From Bacillota bacterium (GTDB lineage Bacteria > Bacillota > Clostridia > Lachnospirales > Lachnospiraceae): DNA of 64,000 bases. The notes under the pieces are model-generated. The model was given only the letters and a program-made list of their open reading frames with translations, ran no database searches and was not told the origin of the DNA. The position numbers were made by a program, and so were the translations under genes. Below, one piece after another: positions 61,041 to 64,000 of this stretch; the stretch's first letter is position 1, and the number at the start of each line of letters is the position of its first letter. Location of the stretch: NCBI GenBank assembly GCA_023437365.1, contig JAEZGK010000099.1, positions 186,001 to 250,000 of the forward strand, written 5' to 3'.

Positions 61041-63983
61041 ATGACTAAAATTATTAATAATGAAATTCTACAAAATCAATTCAAACTGGACTTTACATGT
61101 CAATTAAATAAAGTAATGACTCCTTATGATAAGTTATGCAAACGCCTTAATAAAGAATTTGTAAAGAAAAAGTTGATAGGAGATATATTTATAAATGATT
61201 TTGAATATAAACTCTTAATAAATGACTTCAAATCAAAGTTTAAAACATTAACAGAGTCTTATTTACATAAAATTATTGATATTCCCTTAGCAGTAACATT
61301 GGTTCAAATTGGTGTACGTTATTACGATGGGAGGTATTGGCCCCATGTTTCATCTGAGCTTGGGATAGACATACATGGTTACCAGCAGGGGTGGATCGGT
61401 GATTCGTTTGTAGATACACTAAAGAAATATGATAAAATTACATTGTCATCACATGAAAAAGTCAATAGTATTCTTATGCATAGCTTTATATCTGATTACT
61501 ATGCAAAGGATTTTTTTGACTTTTTATTTAATTATTATCGCATTGATTTAGATAGGGATGTTTCTAGAATTAACTCAAGCAATATGAATTTATTAATAGA
61601 GACAATGATTAAAAATGATAATAGAAATAGAACATATTTACTAAAGCAGCAGACAGCAGACGCAATTAATAAAAATATTCGTGGTTCGAAGATACGCGTA
61701 AGGAGGTTTTTAAAATTAATTGACAAGTGTTTTTGGGATGATTCTCAGATAATTACAGGAAACCATAGATTAACTTCGCTATTTAATAGTTGGCGCATTG
61801 AATCCTCAAATTTTCAACTGGAATATAAAAAATATCATATAGGAATAATGAATAAAAAAGGGAAAAAGTGTTTTATATCGCCGTATCTTTCAGCAGATCT
61901 AAGAAATCTCATATTCAGGCTGATTTTGCCACCACAGCTTATAAAATCTAGTGATGAATCTAATGATATATATTGGTCAATAAAAATCGGTGAGCATGTT
62001 ATATGTGAGCAGACCAATTATTACGAAGCAGTAACTGGTTTTAAAACACTGGAAACGTCTATTGGTATAGCAAATGAGGACTTGTTTAAGACGATTAATA
62101 TTGAACTGATAAATAATAGTGAAAGAATTGCTGTTTACAAAGATATAAAAGCAGATTGTGTCCGCTTCTTTGATGAAGATGGAGACCTTTTGCCGGCTAA
62201 CAATTTGCCGTCAGGAAAAGTATATGCATATACAGATAAGCTGTCTTATATATCATCTCCTGGATTAGTAACTAATGAAACTTATAATGAGTTTAATGTA
62301 TTTTACTTTGAATTCCAGACTGGAGATATCGTTAGATTACCAGATGGAACTGTTATTTCAATTGGAAAGGAAATTATAGAGGGACTTTCCCTTAGATCAT
62401 CGAAAAAGGATTCATATGTTAAAATCGAAGAAGGTACGCTACCCTTATATAGTGCACCCCCTACTGTTATAATTAAAATTGCAAAAAATAAAGTTAATGG
62501 TACAATGCTTATGGTAAATGAGAAAAGGATGAGATTATTTGACATGAGCACTATTGAAATACCCCTACACGACCGGAGTGGTGAAATAGGATATTTATTT
62601 AATCTTAAGGATTGTGGGTGTAACAGAGACGGTATATATTCAATAAATATTGATGTTCCTAACGATAAGAAGAGAAGAAACTGGAGTTTTGCTTTAATTA
62701 ACAACTTATCATATAAGTTTGATGACTCTCCATATATATTCTCATCAAAAGGTACAATATCTTTCTCTGAAGACAGTAAAGTAAAACCATTAGACTTTTT
62801 AAATGAGAATAAGGGAGAGAATTCATATAATTTCGAAATATCTGCCATAGAAAGTGATTTATGCTTTACAAGTTTAAGAGCTACAGAAATAACATTTTAT
62901 ATTAATGTACCAGTATTAAAATGGAAATTCGATAAGCAAGATTGGCAAATTATGAAACCAGAAAATATTTGGCATAGCAGCTTTCCTAAGCTTATATCAT
63001 TTATATATCCGGAAGATAGTTTAAGCCTTTGTATGAACGAAGAACTAGATAATGAAGATGAAGAAGAACATAAAATCACTTTTACAAAAATTAAGGACAG
63101 AGGCATTTTTGAATGTGATACAAACAGACTTCTATCATGGTTTAGTAGAGATCAGATAAATAATACAATATTTATCAAGTTTCATGGAAAACGTATACCT
63201 TTTATAGACGTTATTACAAGGAGTGAGGTATTGTCATGCCTATTAACAGCCGATTTTAGCAAAGAAATTTTAAATGGAGAGTTCAATATAATTGGACAGG
63301 CTGAGTATTATGTTGATATTCTTGTCGGAGATAAACATATATGTGACAAAGTTCTTTTAACTGATGGTATGGTGTCAATTCCAACAAAACTATACAGTGG
63401 AACATATAGAGCTTTAATATATGAATCTGAGGATGATGGAACAGGATTTGGATTAAGTAACTTCTATTTGATTAAAAAATACGAACAGGAATTGGCAAAT
63501 CCTTACAACTTGGAAGGGAAAACTATAAAAATAGCAAAAATTAAAAGAGCAGAAAACAGTATTTTTTCAATCTCACCGAGCCTTAATTACATCATCGCTG
63601 ATCTAAAACTACTAAATAATGATAACTCCAATATTTATTATGGAACTATGTTGGTTAAAAGCTCTTCGTATAAGACATTAGCATTTATAAATGTCTTAAT
63701 AGAATTTTATGATTTAAAAAAGTTGCAAGAGGTTTATATAAGTATATTTGAAGATGGAGAATCTATAAGTTTTCTTTTCGATCATCAGCTAAAGTATCTT
63801 GTAAAATATGAAGATAATAATTTGCCGTCGTCTGTTAAATATAGACGTTATCAAGATCTATATGAAGGTGGTTATTATTTTATAATTGAATTTATTAGCA
63901 AACATACAGTATCACTTTATGAAATTGAGAAGGCGGCATCAAAAGCTATAAATTACCCAAGTTGGTATTCAACCACAGAATAA
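61041..63983 (+). CDS. Large protein of unknown function (980 residues)
   Basis: Not recognised. The N-terminal 250 residues are helical and contain the distinctive segments QIGVRYYDGRYWPHVSSELG (about 91-110) and GYQQGWIGDSFVDTLKKY; the rest is rich in short beta strands, as in a chain of beta-sandwich modules. No signal peptide, membrane segment, P-loop or nuclease motif is evident, so it is probably cytoplasmic. TTGGAGG precedes the ATG. Codon use is markedly AT-rich compared with the left half of the window, which fits horizontal transfer. The gene ends 17 bases before the window edge, so its operon partners may lie beyond. Confidence 0.8.
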   Translation: MTKIINNEILQNQFKLDFTCQLNKVMTPYDKLCKRLNKEFVKKKLIGDIFINDFEYKLLINDFKSKFKTLTESYLHKIIDIPLAVTLVQIGVRYYDGRYWPHVSSELGIDIHGYQQGWIGDSFVDTLKKYDKITLSSHEKVNSILMHSFISDYYAKDFFDFLFNYYRIDLDRDVSRINSSNMNLLIETMIKNDNRNRTYLLKQQTADAINKNIRGSKIRVRRFLKLIDKCFWDDSQIITGNHRLTSLFNSWRIESSNFQLEYKKYHIGIMNKKGKKCFISPYLSADLRNLIFRLILPPQLIKSSDESNDIYWSIKIGEHVICEQTNYYEAVTGFKTLETSIGIANEDLFKTINIELINNSERIAVYKDIKADCVRFFDEDGDLLPANNLPSGKVYAYTDKLSYISSPGLVTNETYNEFNVFYFEFQTGDIVRLPDGTVISIGKEIIEGLSLRSSKKDSYVKIEEGTLPLYSAPPTVIIKIAKNKVNGTMLMVNEKRMRLFDMSTIEIPLHDRSGEIGYLFNLKDCGCNRDGIYSINIDVPNDKKRRNWSFALINNLSYKFDDSPYIFSSKGTISFSEDSKVKPLDFLNENKGENSYNFEISAIESDLCFTSLRATEITFYINVPVLKWKFDKQDWQIMKPENIWHSSFPKLISFIYPEDSLSLCMNEELDNEDEEEHKITFTKIKDRGIFECDTNRLLSWFSRDQINNTIFIKFHGKRIPFIDVITRSEVLSCLLTADFSKEILNGEFNIIGQAEYYVDILVGDKHICDKVLLTDGMVSIPTKLYSGTYRALIYESEDDGTGFGLSNFYLIKKYEQELANPYNLEGKTIKIAKIKRAENSIFSISPSLNYIIADLKLLNNDNSNIYYGTMLVKSSSYKTLAFINVLIEFYDLKKLQEVYISIFEDGESISFLFDHQLKYLVKYEDNNLPSSVKYRRYQDLYEGGYYFIIEFISKHTVSLYEIEKAASKAINYPSWYSTTE

Positions 63984-64000
63984 GAAATGGGTGTGTACTA

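Overview
The window looks like chromosome from an anaerobic, spore-forming clostridium, most likely of the Lachnospiraceae. The reasons are the gene set (spoVG, DnaD/DnaI-type primosome loading genes, a long ribose-phosphate pyrophosphokinase, DUF1846, DUF4003, a 46-residue Cys-rich protein, hybrid cluster protein, an SLH-domain surface protein), the moderate-to-low GC, the AGGAGG-type ribosome binding sites and occasional TTG/GTG starts. No species name can be read from the sequence alone.

Layout. (1) 1-24.6 kb is a mostly housekeeping block: a GNAT enzyme, an SbcD/SbcC-like (YhaO/YhaN-type) nuclease pair with a class A penicillin-binding protein, prs, a dnaD-dnaI operon, murC, spoVG, a CAAX protease, a LytTR-DUF3021 regulatory pair, DUF4003, then pth-mfd-PrsA-like foldase in the order familiar from other Firmicutes. 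(2) 24.6-34.2 kb holds small regulatory and accessory cassettes: an XRE repressor with two membrane proteins, DUF1846, an SRAP protein, an AraC-BtrH-type fusion preceded by palindromic tandem repeats, a YjdF gene with a riboswitch-like leader, an HD phosphohydrolase, GNATs and a macrodomain protein. (3) 34.2-43.6 kb has an SOS-boxed dinB, a type II restriction-modification pair, hcp with a divergent Crp/Fnr regulator, and a sensor-GGDEF protein. (4) 43.6-47.3 kb is a MoxR ATPase / VWA metallopeptidase / DUF4116-like repeat protein operon whose last gene ends in a degenerate 30-bp tandem array. (5) 47.4-57.7 kb has secreted and surface proteins, a 5.2-kb stretch bracketed by a tRNA-Leu 3' fragment and an intact tRNA-Leu, a dead group II intron maturase, and a FAD/Rieske oxidoreductase. 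(6) From the tRNA-Leu(AAG) at 57.86 kb to the end is AT-rich accessory DNA: an integrase remnant next to the tRNA, a prephenate-dehydratase-like / two-TM / beta-barrel fusion, IS66 and group II intron debris, and an unrecognised 980-residue protein.

The most interesting points are the PDT-2TM-beta-barrel protein, which resembles a membrane immune effector with its own ligand-binding head, in a tRNA-linked island beside the unknown 980-residue protein; a pair of homologous intergenic cloverleaf elements whose closing stems differ but remain paired; a DnaA-box cluster between murC and dnaD; the six 24-bp palindromes in front of the AraC-BtrH fusion; and the tandem array copied from the 3' end of the DUF4116-like gene. 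Annotation was done by eye, so family assignments rest on motif recognition, not on searches.
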